Below are positions 1 to 8,681 of a stretch of 19,323 bases of DNA, in pieces (position 1 is the stretch's first letter; every line of letters starts with the position of its first letter). The notes under the pieces were generated by a model. It saw only the letters and a program-made list of their open reading frames with translations, did not search any database and was not told the origin of the DNA. The translations under genes were made by a program, and so were the position numbers. Source of the stretch: CAZAMP01 sp964486455 (GTDB lineage Bacteria > Eisenbacteria > RBG-16-71-46 > CAZAMP01); the NCBI GenBank assembly GCA_964486455.1, contig CAZAMP010000065.1:1-19323 (forward strand), written 5' to 3'.

Positions 1-2
1 CG

Positions 3-3000
3 CATCTCTATGGCCAGATCGAAGGCGTGCGCAGCGAGCATGACGATCACCCGGACGTCGTGCGCGACATCGTGACGATGGTCGTCGTCACGCCGGCCGA
101 GTTCGAAGCGCAGATGCAGCCGTTCGTGGACTGGAAGACCGAGCGCGGCTTCAACACCATCCTCGCCGTGCGCGGCACACCCGAGGTGGGCACCACGAAG
201 GAAGAGATCCGCGATTACATCCATGGGCTCTACAACAACGGAACGGCCCAGGAACCGGCCCCGAGCTTCGTGATCTTCGTCGGCGACGTGGAGCAGATGC
301 CGACCTTCTTCGAGAGCGGCGACGCGACCGACCGGCCGTACTGCGACGTCGAAGGGGATCTCGTGCCGGACATCTACTATGGGCGTTTCTCGGCGACGAA
401 TCCGAGTCAGCTCCAGGCCATCCTGGACAAGACGCTCATGTACGACCAGTTCACGATGCCCGATCCGAGCTACCTCGGCGAGGTGGTCATGATCGCCGGC
501 ATGGACTCGGGCCACGGCTCGACGTGGGGCAACGGTCAGATCAACTATGGCACGACGTACTACTTCAACGAAGCGCACGGGATCTACAGCCACACGTACC
601 TCTACCCGGAGTCGGGATCGCACTCCGCCGACATCATTCAGAACGTGAGTGACGGTGTGGGGTACATCAACTACACCGCGCACGGCAGCCAGACATCGTG
701 GTCGGATCCATCGTTCACGCAGAGCGACGTCAACGGCCTCCAGAACTACGGCGAGTACTGCACGGCGGTCGGCAACTGCTGTCTCACGAGCACGTATGAC
801 TACGGCGAGTGCTTCGCCGAGACGTGGCTTCGCGCGGCCGACAAGGGCGCGATCGGCTACATCGGCGGCAGCAACTCGACCTACTGGGACGAGGACTACT
901 GGTGGGGCGTGGGCTACACGGCCAGCATCGTTGCCAACCCGACGTACGAGGAGTCCGGTCTCGGAGCCTATGACGGTCTCTTCCACGATCACGGCGAGGC
1001 GATGGACCAGTGGTACGTCACGAACGACGCGATCATCTTCAGCGGCAACCTGGCCGTGATGGAGTCCGGGTCGAGTCGCATCACGTACTACTGGTTTTTT
1101 TTTAATGTTATGGGGTACACGTTGATCTACACGTATCTCGGCGTGCCTGCCGCCAACCCGGTCGTGCACCCGGCCACGCTCTTCACGACATGGACATCGT
1201 TCGAGGTCGAAGCGGTGCCCGGGAGCTACGTCGGTTTGACGCAGGACGGCGTGATCCTCGGAGCCGGCACGGTGGATGAGACCGGCACACTCGATCTCGA
1301 GATCTGGGATCCTCCCATGACGCCGGGTCCGGCCCGCATGGTGGTGATGGCGCAGAACCGGGAGCCGTACATCGTCGACCTGAACGTGATCGTTCCGGCC
1401 ACGGTCTACATCGATCCGGACATCATCGACGCGAACGTCGAGACCGATATCAGTGTCGGCGTGTTCGAGGAAGACGGCATCACGCCTCGACCGGGCGTCG
1501 AAGTGTGGGCCGACGGCCTGGGCTACGAATCCAATCACGCGTTCACCGACGCGACCGGTTACTGCATGATCACGGTCAACTACCCCTACGGACCGTCGAT
1601 CGACATCGTGGGGCAGGACCCGAACGAGCCGTGGGAGCTATTCCGCGAGGCGGTCACCGTTCGGGCGTCGATCCTCATGGCCTGCAACCTCTGGGTGACG
1701 ACCGAGATCGGGTTGGCCGACACGTTCGCGCTCAACCTTCCCGGGACCTTGCACGCGCAGGTGATGGCGCCGGACCCGGTACTCTGGGCGCTGCTGAACG
1801 GCGAGGAGTACGCGAGCACGACGGAAGATCACCTGGAGATCACGCCGCCCGAGTTGGGAGAGATCACCGGTGTGGTCGCGGTCAGCGGATACAACCTCTG
1901 GACGGAGAGCTTCCCGATCATTGAGGCGTACGGAACGCTGAGCGGATACGTCGACGCCAACGGTTCTCCGGCGGCCGGCGCCATCGTGCAGGGATACGAC
2001 GCACTGGATGCGCTCGTCTTCGAGGCGGAGACCGACGCGCAGGGGAACTACGACGTCGGTCGCGAGATCCTCGTCGCGACCTACCGGATCACCGTGGACT
2101 ACTTCGGCTATCTCCCGTGGGAGCAGGAGTACTTCCTGAACTACGGCGAGAACGTCCTCGACATCACCCTCGATCCGGCGCCGAGCGGCGTGCTGACCGG
2201 CACGATCCGTGAGACCGAAACTGAGCTACCGCTCGAAGCCACGGTGAAGGTCTATCGACTCGACACGATGGAGCTCTTCGCCGAAACGACGAGCGACGAA
2301 GTCACCGGCGTGTACACGACGCCGTCGCTTCCGTACTTCGACTACCGCGTGGTCGCGAAGGCGTGGCACCACATCCCGGTCACCGTGGATCTGACGATCA
2401 ATCAGCCCACGACGACACAGGACTTCTGGCTCGAGCCGACGATCGGGGACCTGCTCGTCATTGACGACGGCGCCAAGAGCCCGATGCAGCCGGCAAAGAA
2501 GGATGAGAAGACCGGCGAGGTCATCGGGGATGCGTACCGCTCCGATGCGGCCAAGGCGTTGGCGGATGTTCTCGCGGATCTCGAGACGATCGGATACACG
2601 ACCACGGTCGAGACCATGTCGGCGACCGATCCCGCCACATGGGCGAACTATGACCTCCTGATGACGTGCTCGGGTGACAACACGGATCCTCTGGGTGACG
2701 CGGGGTTCCGGTCGGATCTCATCGACTACGTTCTGAGCGGCGGGCGCCTGCTCATCGAGGGTGGCGAGGTCGGATACGACCACTACGGGGACACCAACTT
2801 CGCCACGACCGTGCTCCACATCACAGATTGGGACGCGGACAACAGCGGTAACGTGACTGTGGTCGAGCCCGATCACTACGTGGTGAGCGTGCCCAACGTG
2901 ATCACCGGGCCCATTGCGGTGAGCTACGGAAACTTCGGCGATCAGGACGCGCTCGATGCGACGGCGGACGCGGTGCGGGTCGGCTCGTGGACCAACCAGA

Positions 3001-4094
3001 CCCAGAACGCGAGCATCATCGCCTACGATCCCAACCCCGCGCCCGAGGGCGGGCAGATCGTCTTCTTCGCCTTCAACTACTCGGCGATGGACAGCGAGGT
3101 GCGGCCGCTCCTTTTGCAGAACACGGTCAACTGGCTAATCACGGCGGAGGTCGGCGACTGCACGGTCGAAGGAACCGTGACCCTCGAAGGCGAGACGGAT
3201 CACTCGGGTGTCGAGGTCGAGGCCATCCCGGGCGGCGGGTTCGTCTACACGGATGCCTCCGGTCACTACATGCTCGAAGGGCTCTTCGCGGGGGCGTACT
3301 CGATCGTCGCCTCGAAGGAAGGGTGGACGACGGGCACTCAGGAGATATCGCTTTCACAGGGCGAGCATCTCACCGGAGTCGACTTCGAGCTCTATCCGGT
3401 CCAGACGTACGAAGAGTGTCGCGATCCCAACCTTGCGATCCCCGACAACAACCCGACCGGTGTCTCCGATGACATGGAGATCTTCCTCGGGACGACGGTG
3501 ACCGAGATCGCGGCATATGTGAACATCACGCACACGTACCAGGGCGATCTCATCGTCGATCTGACATCGCCGGAGGCGACGACGGTCGTCCTCCACAACC
3601 GGACGGGCGGCAGCACGCATGACATCATCGGGTGGTATCCGGACGACCTGAGCCCGGCGGAGGACCTGGCCGCGTTCATCGGTGAAACGACCGATGGAAC
3701 GTGGACGCTCCACGTCAGCGACAACGCCGGCGCCGACACCGGCACGCTGAACACGTGGTGTCTCCGGATCACGCACGGCGGCGGGACGGTCGACGTCACG
3801 TCGGCGTCTGAGCCGCGCGCGCTTGCGCTCCACGGCAATCACCCGAACCCGTTCAATCCGATGACGACGATCCGCTTCGACCTGCCGGCCGCGGGGCCGA
3901 TTGATCTGGCGGTCTACGACGTGACGGGCCGCCGTGTGCGCACGCTCGTTTCCGGCGCGCTCAATGCCGGAAGCCACGACGTCATCTGGTGGGGACGGGA
4001 TGACACGGGGGGCGAGCTCGCGAGTGGTCTGTACTTCTACAAAATGCAGACGGACGAGAAGACGCTCACGCGAAAGATGCTGCTTCTGAAATAA
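3..4094 (+). CDS. C25 (gingipain-like) secreted cysteine peptidase, multidomain, 5'-truncated
   Basis: The reading frame is open to the window edge, so the start, signal peptide and N-terminal prodomain lie upstream. The GTG at 27 is not the real start. The catalytic domain (to about nt 1150) closely resembles gingipains: NYTAHGS carries the His (codon 681-683), and GNCC followed by Y-x-Y-x-x-C-F-x-E carries the Cys (codon 780-782). They are 33 residues apart, as in RgpB. Further on come Ig-like segments, carboxypeptidase-regulatory-like beta domains (about 1926-2180 and 2190-2440), and a glutamine-amidotransferase-like fold (about 2451-3140: LLVIDDG, YDLLMTCSG, GGRLLIEGGE). A third regulatory-like domain (about 3159-3400), a proprotein-convertase P domain (about 3438-3780) and a C-terminal FlgD-Ig/sorting domain (about 3837-4094) complete it. 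The likely role is surface or extracellular proteolysis after type IX-like export; that export route is inference. An odd T-rich stretch at 1095-1135 replaces a usually conserved GDxS-type motif. Confidence 0.93.
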   Translation, partial: HLYGQIEGVRSEHDDHPDVVRDIVTMVVVTPAEFEAQMQPFVDWKTERGFNTILAVRGTPEVGTTKEEIRDYIHGLYNNGTAQEPAPSFVIFVGDVEQMPTFFESGDATDRPYCDVEGDLVPDIYYGRFSATNPSQLQAILDKTLMYDQFTMPDPSYLGEVVMIAGMDSGHGSTWGNGQINYGTTYYFNEAHGIYSHTYLYPESGSHSADIIQNVSDGVGYINYTAHGSQTSWSDPSFTQSDVNGLQNYGEYCTAVGNCCLTSTYDYGECFAETWLRAADKGAIGYIGGSNSTYWDEDYWWGVGYTASIVANPTYEESGLGAYDGLFHDHGEAMDQWYVTNDAIIFSGNLAVMESGSSRITYYWFFFNVMGYTLIYTYLGVPAANPVVHPATLFTTWTSFEVEAVPGSYVGLTQDGVILGAGTVDETGTLDLEIWDPPMTPGPARMVVMAQNREPYIVDLNVIVPATVYIDPDIIDANVETDISVGVFEEDGITPRPGVEVWADGLGYESNHAFTDATGYCMITVNYPYGPSIDIVGQDPNEPWELFREAVTVRASILMACNLWVTTEIGLADTFALNLPGTLHAQVMAPDPVLWALLNGEEYASTTEDHLEITPPELGEITGVVAVSGYNLWTESFPIIEAYGTLSGYVDANGSPAAGAIVQGYDALDALVFEAETDAQGNYDVGREILVATYRITVDYFGYLPWEQEYFLNYGENVLDITLDPAPSGVLTGTIRETETELPLEATVKVYRLDTMELFAETTSDEVTGVYTTPSLPYFDYRVVAKAWHHIPVTVDLTINQPTTTQDFWLEPTIGDLLVIDDGAKSPMQPAKKDEKTGEVIGDAYRSDAAKALADVLADLETIGYTTTVETMSATDPATWANYDLLMTCSGDNTDPLGDAGFRSDLIDYVLSGGRLLIEGGEVGYDHYGDTNFATTVLHITDWDADNSGNVTVVEPDHYVVSVPNVITGPIAVSYGNFGDQDALDATADAVRVGSWTNQTQNASIIAYDPNPAPEGGQIVFFAFNYSAMDSEVRPLLLQNTVNWLITAEVGDCTVEGTVTLEGETDHSGVEVEAIPGGGFVYTDASGHYMLEGLFAGAYSIVASKEGWTTGTQEISLSQGEHLTGVDFELYPVQTYEECRDPNLAIPDNNPTGVSDDMEIFLGTTVTEIAAYVNITHTYQGDLIVDLTSPEATTVVLHNRTGGSTHDIIGWYPDDLSPAEDLAAFIGETTDGTWTLHVSDNAGADTGTLNTWCLRITHGGGTVDVTSASEPRALALHGNHPNPFNPMTTIRFDLPAAGPIDLAVYDVTGRRVRTLVSGALNAGSHDVIWWGRDDTGGELASGLYFYKMQTDEKTLTRKMLLLK

Positions 4095-4103
4095 GGTGAC
4101 ACG

Positions 4104-4152
4104 AAAAACGCCCCACGGAGACGGCCCGTCATGCGATGGTCCCCGTGGGGCG
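4104..4152 (-). terminator. Intrinsic terminator of the OmpA-like lipoprotein gene
   Basis: A perfect 10-bp stem pairs CGCCCCACGG (4109-4118) with CCGTGGGGCG (4143-4152). Read on the minus strand, the stem is followed directly by TTTTT (4108-4104), which makes it a good rho-independent terminator for the gene ending at 4171. It may also stop transcripts from the converging peptidase gene, but there is no T-tract on the plus strand. Confidence 0.8.
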
Positions 4153-4170
4153 CGCTGATTCTACGAACGT

Positions 4171-4821
4171 CTAGTACGTCAGCTCTTCGAAGGTCGGCAC
4201 CTTTGCGATGTGGAGCTCGACCCGTCGATTCGCTTCGCGGCCACGCGGTGTGTCGTTCGTCGCGACCGGATTGTGCTCACCCCGGCCGACGGCGGCCATG
4301 CGGGTGGGGCTCAGGCCGTGCTTCTTGGTGAGGTAACGCACGACGGCTGTTGCGCGCGAGGCAGAAAGCTCCCAATTCGTTGGATACTTGGTCTGAAGAA
4401 CCGGCTTGATCGCGCGGTCGTCGGTGTGTCCTTCGATCCGGATCTCGTGATCGGGGTATTGCTTGAGCACGTTCGCCACGCGATCGAGGAGCAGCTTGCC
4501 GCTCTTTCGAATGCTGACCTGACCGGAATGGAACAGCACGCGGTCGGGGAGACGGAGAACTCGGTTCTCCACCTGTTCCTCGAGTAGCAGCTTCTCACGC
4601 GCCGCGAGCGCTTCGAGCTGTCCCTCGAGGTTCTTGGACCTCTCGAGTGCCTCGAGCTTCTCGACCTGCGACACGCTGAGTGCCTTCTCCAGGCCATCCA
4701 TCTCGCTTCTCAAGGACATGATCTCCGCATCCTTGGCCGCCAGCTTCGAGTTGGATCCACAGCCCGGAATGAGAACCACGACCAAGGCCAGAAGAACGAT
4801 CCCACCGAGAACTCTACGCAT
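4171..4821 (-). CDS. OmpA-like peptidoglycan-binding lipoprotein with coiled coil
   Basis: This 216-residue protein starts at 4821, where GGAGGGAGGAGG lies just upstream; a longer reading frame to 4971 has no such site. Residues 1-21 form a lipoprotein signal peptide ending in LIPGC (Cys21). Residues about 28-85 are heptad-rich and charged, so a coiled coil is likely. Residues about 93-205 are an OmpA/MotB-type domain with EGHTDD (130-135), NWELSASRA (149-157) and NRRVEL (198-203), the residues that normally contact diaminopimelate in peptidoglycan. Its length fits Pal/MotB-like stand-alone anchors rather than outer-membrane porins. The NWELSASRA motif is closer to the MotB/YiaD type than to Pal. 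It probably tethers an envelope structure to the cell wall. No tol genes are present nearby, so it should not be called Pal. Confidence 0.9.
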   Translation of the reverse strand: MRRVLGGIVLLALVVVLIPGCGSNSKLAAKDAEIMSLRSEMDGLEKALSVSQVEKLEALERSKNLEGQLEALAAREKLLLEEQVENRVLRLPDRVLFHSGQVSIRKSGKLLLDRVANVLKQYPDHEIRIEGHTDDRAIKPVLQTKYPTNWELSASRATAVVRYLTKKHGLSPTRMAAVGRGEHNPVATNDTPRGREANRRVELHIAKVPTFEELTY

Positions 4822-4899
4822 CACGAACCTCCTCCCTCCGCTACCAAGTCTTTCGTCTGAGATTATGCGTGGTGGACTCGGTGTCAAGCAGGGCCTTCC

Positions 4900-4929
4900 T
4901 TGACATGAACATCGAGTTTTTGAGATATT
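4900..4929 (+). promoter_or_regulatory. Putative sigma-70 promoter for the HlyD-type adaptor gene
   Basis: A consensus -35 TTGACA lies at 4900-4905, and 18 bp later a -10-like GATATT at 4924-4929 (4 of 6). They sit in a local AT-rich patch in the 144-bp divergent intergenic region, about 37 bp before the ATG at 4966. Confidence 0.5.
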
Positions 4930-4965
4930 TACGCGGTGGCAGTCAACTTTGGCGGGTAATCCGAC

Positions 4966-5946
4966 ATGCAACCGTGGCGCTTCTCATACCTCCTGATCTC
5001 CGCCCTACTCCTTCTCCACCCGGCGTGTGCTTCGGATGACCGGCGCGACCCGGAGCCCCGCGGTCGATTCGTCATTCTCACTGGAGTGGTGGAGCCTCGC
5101 AGCACGGTCCGACTGACGGCGCCGTTCACGGCCGTCGTTCGGGAGGCCCCCGTCGAACGCGGGGATCGGTGTCGGGAGGGCGACGTGCTCCTCAGGCTCG
5201 ACGCGACACTGGCCACCGCAGAGGTTTCGAAGGCGGACGCGATGGTCGCGGCGGCGGAGGCCGAGGTGGCCCGGATTCATGCCGGATATCCCGCCGGCAG
5301 CCCGGGCCTGGAAGAGGCGCGACGGCGCGTCGTGGCGGCGGAGACGAAGCGCGATCGTCTACGGGTACTTCTCGAGGCGGGCGTCGGCTCGGACGAAGAG
5401 GTCGCGGCGGCCGAGAGAGAGCTCGTGGCCTCGCGCGAGGCCACCGATATCGAACGGGCGGGATGGGAGAGAGGGGCGGGAAGCGATCTGCTCGCCTTGG
5501 ATGTCGCGGAGGCCCGTCTGCGCCTTGCGGAAGCCGAGCGGATCCAGCGGCGGTATGAGCTCGATCGTGCCACGCTGAGAGCTCCGATCAGTGGCGTTAT
5601 TCGGAGCGTGTCGGCGGCGCCCGGCGAAGAGCTCACGGTCGGAGTGCCTGTCATCGAAATCGTCGACGTCTTCCACGTCCGTGTCATTGCCGATCTCAAC
5701 ACACGGCTGCAACCGCTGGTGCATTCGGGGCAGACCGCGGAGGTGACCGTGAACACGGTTCCGCCCACCGTGGTAGGCTCTGAGGTCTACAAAGTCGATC
5801 CCGTCGTCGATCCCGTAACGGGTGCGCTGCGCGTCACCGTCATGCTGCCCAACCCCGATCTTCGCTTTCAGCCGGGTTTCACGGCCAAGGTCTCGATCGC
5901 GGTCCGCGCCGATTCCACCGCCACACCGAAACACGCGGACGAGTAG
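4966..5946 (+). CDS. HlyD/RND-type periplasmic adaptor (membrane fusion) protein
   Basis: This 326-residue protein has an N-terminal export signal (LLISALLLLHPAC). Cys21 could be lipidated, but the lipobox is poor, with Pro at -2 and His at -3. It has the usual adaptor layout: a first half of the biotinyl-lipoyl-like domain (about 35-75, TAPFTAVVREAPVERGDRC), and a long Ala/Glu/Arg-rich helical hairpin (about 75-195). The second lipoyl half follows (about 198-230, LRAPISGVIRSV), then a beta-barrel with DPVVDPVTGALRVTV and PGFTAKV. Such proteins bridge an inner-membrane pump and an outer-membrane channel. No ABC, RND or TolC gene is in the window, so its partner must be elsewhere. The ribosome-binding site is weak. 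The start was chosen because it leads straight into the signal peptide. Confidence 0.88.
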   Translation: MQPWRFSYLLISALLLLHPACASDDRRDPEPRGRFVILTGVVEPRSTVRLTAPFTAVVREAPVERGDRCREGDVLLRLDATLATAEVSKADAMVAAAEAEVARIHAGYPAGSPGLEEARRRVVAAETKRDRLRVLLEAGVGSDEEVAAAERELVASREATDIERAGWERGAGSDLLALDVAEARLRLAEAERIQRRYELDRATLRAPISGVIRSVSAAPGEELTVGVPVIEIVDVFHVRVIADLNTRLQPLVHSGQTAEVTVNTVPPTVVGSEVYKVDPVVDPVTGALRVTVMLPNPDLRFQPGFTAKVSIAVRADSTATPKHADE

Positions 5947-6076
5947 CGTTCTCGCTTAGCCGGAACTCCAGCGCTTCGACACTGTAGACAACTCTGTGAT
6001 CCTCCGACCCCCGACATGCGGATGCGTTCGTGACGAAATGCCGTCGGTGAATCCGACGCCGTGACAGGAGGCGAAC

Positions 6077-7546
6077 ATGGGACGCTGCCTGATCCTCACA
6101 CTCGTCGTGATTGTCCTGACAGGATGCGACACGGGATCGTTCACGACCTCATTGCCCTCGGTGGCGGGAAACTACTCGGGCGGTGGTTTCGGTGCCACGC
6201 CGGGTGGGGTGCAAGACATGAGTCTGGCTCGGGAGCTCGTGTCCAACGGGAGGGTTCCACCCGCGGAGGCTCTCCTCGTCGAGGCCATGCTGTCCGAGCA
6301 CGATCTTCCGCTGAGCGGCGACGAATGCGCCGATCTTCTTTGCCTGCGCGGAGCGCTCGGGTGGCAGGAGAACGCCGGCTGGATTCAGTTGGGGCTCTCG
6401 TCGAACATCGACCCCGACGCCTTCGAGAGGGCGAGTTTGGGCGTCGTTTTGCTGGTGGACGTCTCCGCGTCGATGGGATGGGACTACGGCGACTATCGGA
6501 GACCCGCGGACGTGGCCGATCGACTCCTGCGTTCACTTGTTCAGCGCTTCGATGGAAGTGATCGAATTGGGATCGCGACATTCGAGACCCACGCCCATCG
6601 GCTGCTGGACTTCATCCCCGGCGATCAGAGTGAACGCCTGCACCGCGTGGTCGAATCCCTGGAGTCGGGAGGATCGACGAACATGGAGGCCGGTCTCCGG
6701 CTCGCTCGCGACATGTTCGCGGAGACGGAGCCGGATGTTCGCGAACGTCGCATCATTCTCATTACCGACGCGAACCCGAACGTCGGAGCCTCGAGCCCGG
6801 GCTCGTTCATGGAGATTGCCGGATCGTTGGCGACCGACGGCATCGGTCTCACCGTGATCGGGACGGGGATAGGTCTCGACCCCACCGTCATGCACGCCAT
6901 GGTCAATCTCCGCGGCGGAAACGGATTCAGCATCGCCGAGGCCGGCAGCGTGAGCCCGTTCATGGAAGCCAATTGGCCCTGGATGGTGAGCCCGATCGCA
7001 TACGACCTGAGCGTCGACGTAGCGCCGACCGGAGGCTTTGCCGTCGGGCAAGGCTACGGATTCCCGGGCGAGGAGGCCGAGCTGAACGTAGCCAGCGTGT
7101 TCCTGAGTGAGAATCGCGGCGCGCTCATGCTGAAACTCGATGGCGGCGCGTTCGATGGCCTCGGGGCATCACTCAGTCTTGCCTACACGGATCCGGACGG
7201 ATCCCAGAGGAACGAGACACTGGAGCTCGCGCTACCCGGCGATGCCGAACCCGACGACGCGGGCCGCTACTTCACGCAGTATAGCGCGCAGAAGTGTGCC
7301 GCGCTGTCGCTACTCGTGGACGGGATGCATGACGCGGCGTCCAGCTATCAGGAGAACCGCGAAGAAGCGTTGGCGGAGATGGCCCAGGCTGTCGAGCGCT
7401 ACAGGTCCGATTCGCGCGCGCTCATGGATCAGAACCAGGGCGATCAAACAGAGCTGACACGCGAGCTGGAGCTTGCCGAGCAACTTCTTCAGCTCATGCG
7501 CGAGGGTGCGGAACAGGGAACGCTTTACGGTCCGGATTACCCCTAG
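6077..7546 (+). CDS. von Willebrand factor A domain lipoprotein (YfbK-like)
   Basis: AGGAGG (6066-6071) sits 5 nt before the ATG. The 489-residue product begins with a lipoprotein signal ending LTGC (MGRCLILTLVVIVLTGC). A vWA domain spans roughly residues 122-310 with an intact metal-ion-dependent adhesion site: D128-x-S130-x-S132 (DVSAS), T201 (GGSTN) and D231 (ITDAN). Beyond it is a beta-rich segment (about 315-400) and a C-terminal helical, Glu/Gln-rich region (about 410-485). The order, lipoprotein plus vWA plus C-terminal extension, resembles the YfbK family, often labelled Ca-activated chloride channel homologues although channel activity is not established. A role in Mg/Ca-dependent protein binding at the envelope is likely. 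It lies 130 bp after the adaptor gene and may be separately transcribed. Confidence 0.87.
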   Translation: MGRCLILTLVVIVLTGCDTGSFTTSLPSVAGNYSGGGFGATPGGVQDMSLARELVSNGRVPPAEALLVEAMLSEHDLPLSGDECADLLCLRGALGWQENAGWIQLGLSSNIDPDAFERASLGVVLLVDVSASMGWDYGDYRRPADVADRLLRSLVQRFDGSDRIGIATFETHAHRLLDFIPGDQSERLHRVVESLESGGSTNMEAGLRLARDMFAETEPDVRERRIILITDANPNVGASSPGSFMEIAGSLATDGIGLTVIGTGIGLDPTVMHAMVNLRGGNGFSIAEAGSVSPFMEANWPWMVSPIAYDLSVDVAPTGGFAVGQGYGFPGEEAELNVASVFLSENRGALMLKLDGGAFDGLGASLSLAYTDPDGSQRNETLELALPGDAEPDDAGRYFTQYSAQKCAALSLLVDGMHDAASSYQENREEALAEMAQAVERYRSDSRALMDQNQGDQTELTRELELAEQLLQLMREGAEQGTLYGPDYP

Positions 7547-7570
7547 AGCGCGGGCGCGCGGCCTGCCGGT

Positions 7571-7599
7571 TTGACCCGCGAGACTGCATCGGCAACAAT
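7571..7599 (+). promoter_or_regulatory. Putative sigma-70 promoter for the dehydrogenase operon
   Basis: TTGACC (7571-7576, 5 of 6) is followed after 17 bp by AACAAT (7594-7599, 4 of 6), about 70 bp before the TTG start at 7668. The spacing is right, but the -10 is weak. Confidence 0.38.
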
Positions 7600-7667
7600 T
7601 GCCTTGGCCTACCGGGGCGCGGGCGATGGGTTGTGCCGGTGACGACGTGACATGAGGAGAGACTCCG

Positions 7668-8681
7668 TTGCAGGCGATGGTGCTGAAGCGGCCGGGGGAA
7701 CCGCTCGAGCCGATGGATGTGCCGGATCGGGCACCGGCCGAAGGTGAGCTGTTGCTCCGTGTGCGGGCATGCGGCGTCTGCCGCACCGATCTCCACGTCG
7801 TCGATGGCGAGCTGACCGAGCCGAAGCTTCCCCTCATCCCCGGTCACCAGATCGTGGGCGATGTTCTGGTCGCCGGTCCCGGTACGTCGCGCTTCGCGCA
7901 AGGAGACCGCGTGGGCGTGCCGTGGCTCGGCGGGAGCTGCGGCTCATGTCGGTTCTGCGACGCGGGTCGTGAGAATCTCTGCGAGAGGGCCGTCTACACC
8001 GGCTATCAGATGGACGGTGGGTTCGCGGAACGATGCGTGGTCAACGAGCGGTTCTGCCTGCCGCTCCCCGTCGATTATCCGGATCTTCAGGCCGCCCCAC
8101 TCCTGTGCGCGGGGCTCATCGGTTATCGCGCTTACCGGATGGCGATCGATTCGCCGGGCGAGGGGAGGCGCATCGGCTTCTACGGATTCGGGGCCGCCGC
8201 GCACATCCTCGTCCAGGTGGCGTGTCACGACGGTCGTGACGTCTACGCCTTCACACGCGCCGGAGACGAGAGGAGCCAACGATTTGCCGAGAGACTGGGC
8301 GCCGTCTGGTCCGGGGCGTCTGATGACACACCCCCGCAGCCACTCGACGCCGCGATCATCTTCGCGCCGGTGGGATCGCTCGTTCCCGCCGCGCTTCGCG
8401 CCGTGGACAGAGGCGGCGTGGTGGTCTGCGCGGGGATCCACATGAGCGACATCCCATCGTTCCCGTATTCGATTCTCTGGGAGGAGCGCGTCCTTCGTTC
8501 CGTCGCCAATCTGACGCGCGAGGACGGCGAGGCCTTCCTGGAGCTGGCGCCGGGTGTGCCGGTGAGAACGGTCGTGCATCCCTACAGGCTGAATGACGCG
8601 AACCGGGCATTGGGGGATCTACGCGCCGGACGGTTCGATGGCGCGGCGGTCATTGTGGTGAACGGGGGCGACGGTGGCTGA
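7668..8681 (+). CDS. Zinc-dependent alcohol dehydrogenase (MDR family, AdhA-like)
   Basis: This 337-residue medium-chain dehydrogenase/reductase starts with TTG. AGGAG at 7654-7658 is 8-9 nt upstream, and the resulting N-terminus (MQAMVLKRPGEP) matches how these enzymes begin; the ATG at 7677 is too far from the site. Catalytic-zinc ligands are C38 (GVCRTD) and H60 (PGHQ), with the third probably the Cys of PLLCAG. The structural-zinc cysteines are C91, C94, C97 and C105. A Rossmann motif GFYGFGAAAH binds NAD(P). The GVPWLGGSCGSC, SFPYSILWEERVLRSV and PLLCAGLIGYRA stretches are typical of the AdhA/AdhP-like group that interconverts alcohols and aldehydes. The substrate cannot be read from the sequence. 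It is translationally linked to the next gene by an 8-nt overlap. Confidence 0.93.
   Translation: MQAMVLKRPGEPLEPMDVPDRAPAEGELLLRVRACGVCRTDLHVVDGELTEPKLPLIPGHQIVGDVLVAGPGTSRFAQGDRVGVPWLGGSCGSCRFCDAGRENLCERAVYTGYQMDGGFAERCVVNERFCLPLPVDYPDLQAAPLLCAGLIGYRAYRMAIDSPGEGRRIGFYGFGAAAHILVQVACHDGRDVYAFTRAGDERSQRFAERLGAVWSGASDDTPPQPLDAAIIFAPVGSLVPAALRAVDRGGVVVCAGIHMSDIPSFPYSILWEERVLRSVANLTREDGEAFLELAPGVPVRTVVHPYRLNDANRALGDLRAGRFDGAAVIVVNGGDGG

Noticed and set aside
1095..1103. T9 run as a programmed or erroneous frameshift
   Set aside because: Family-like sequence is in the same frame on both sides (SRITYYW before, YLGVP after), so no net frameshift is present. Only a substitution-type anomaly remains.
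2226..2876. Long minus-strand open frame inside the peptidase gene
   Set aside because: It lies opposite a well-supported coding region, has a composition typical of GC-rich antisense frames (Arg/Val/Asp-rich, no domain) and no ribosome-binding site.
3354..3977. 207-codon minus-strand frame opposite the P domain and C-terminal domain
   Set aside because: The plus-strand frame has clear domains here. The antisense product is low-complexity and Arg-rich with no recognisable motif.
4822..4971. Longer N-terminus for the OmpA-like lipoprotein
   Set aside because: It would place about 50 residues before the lipoprotein signal and across the divergent promoter. The start at 4821 has a strong ribosome-binding site.
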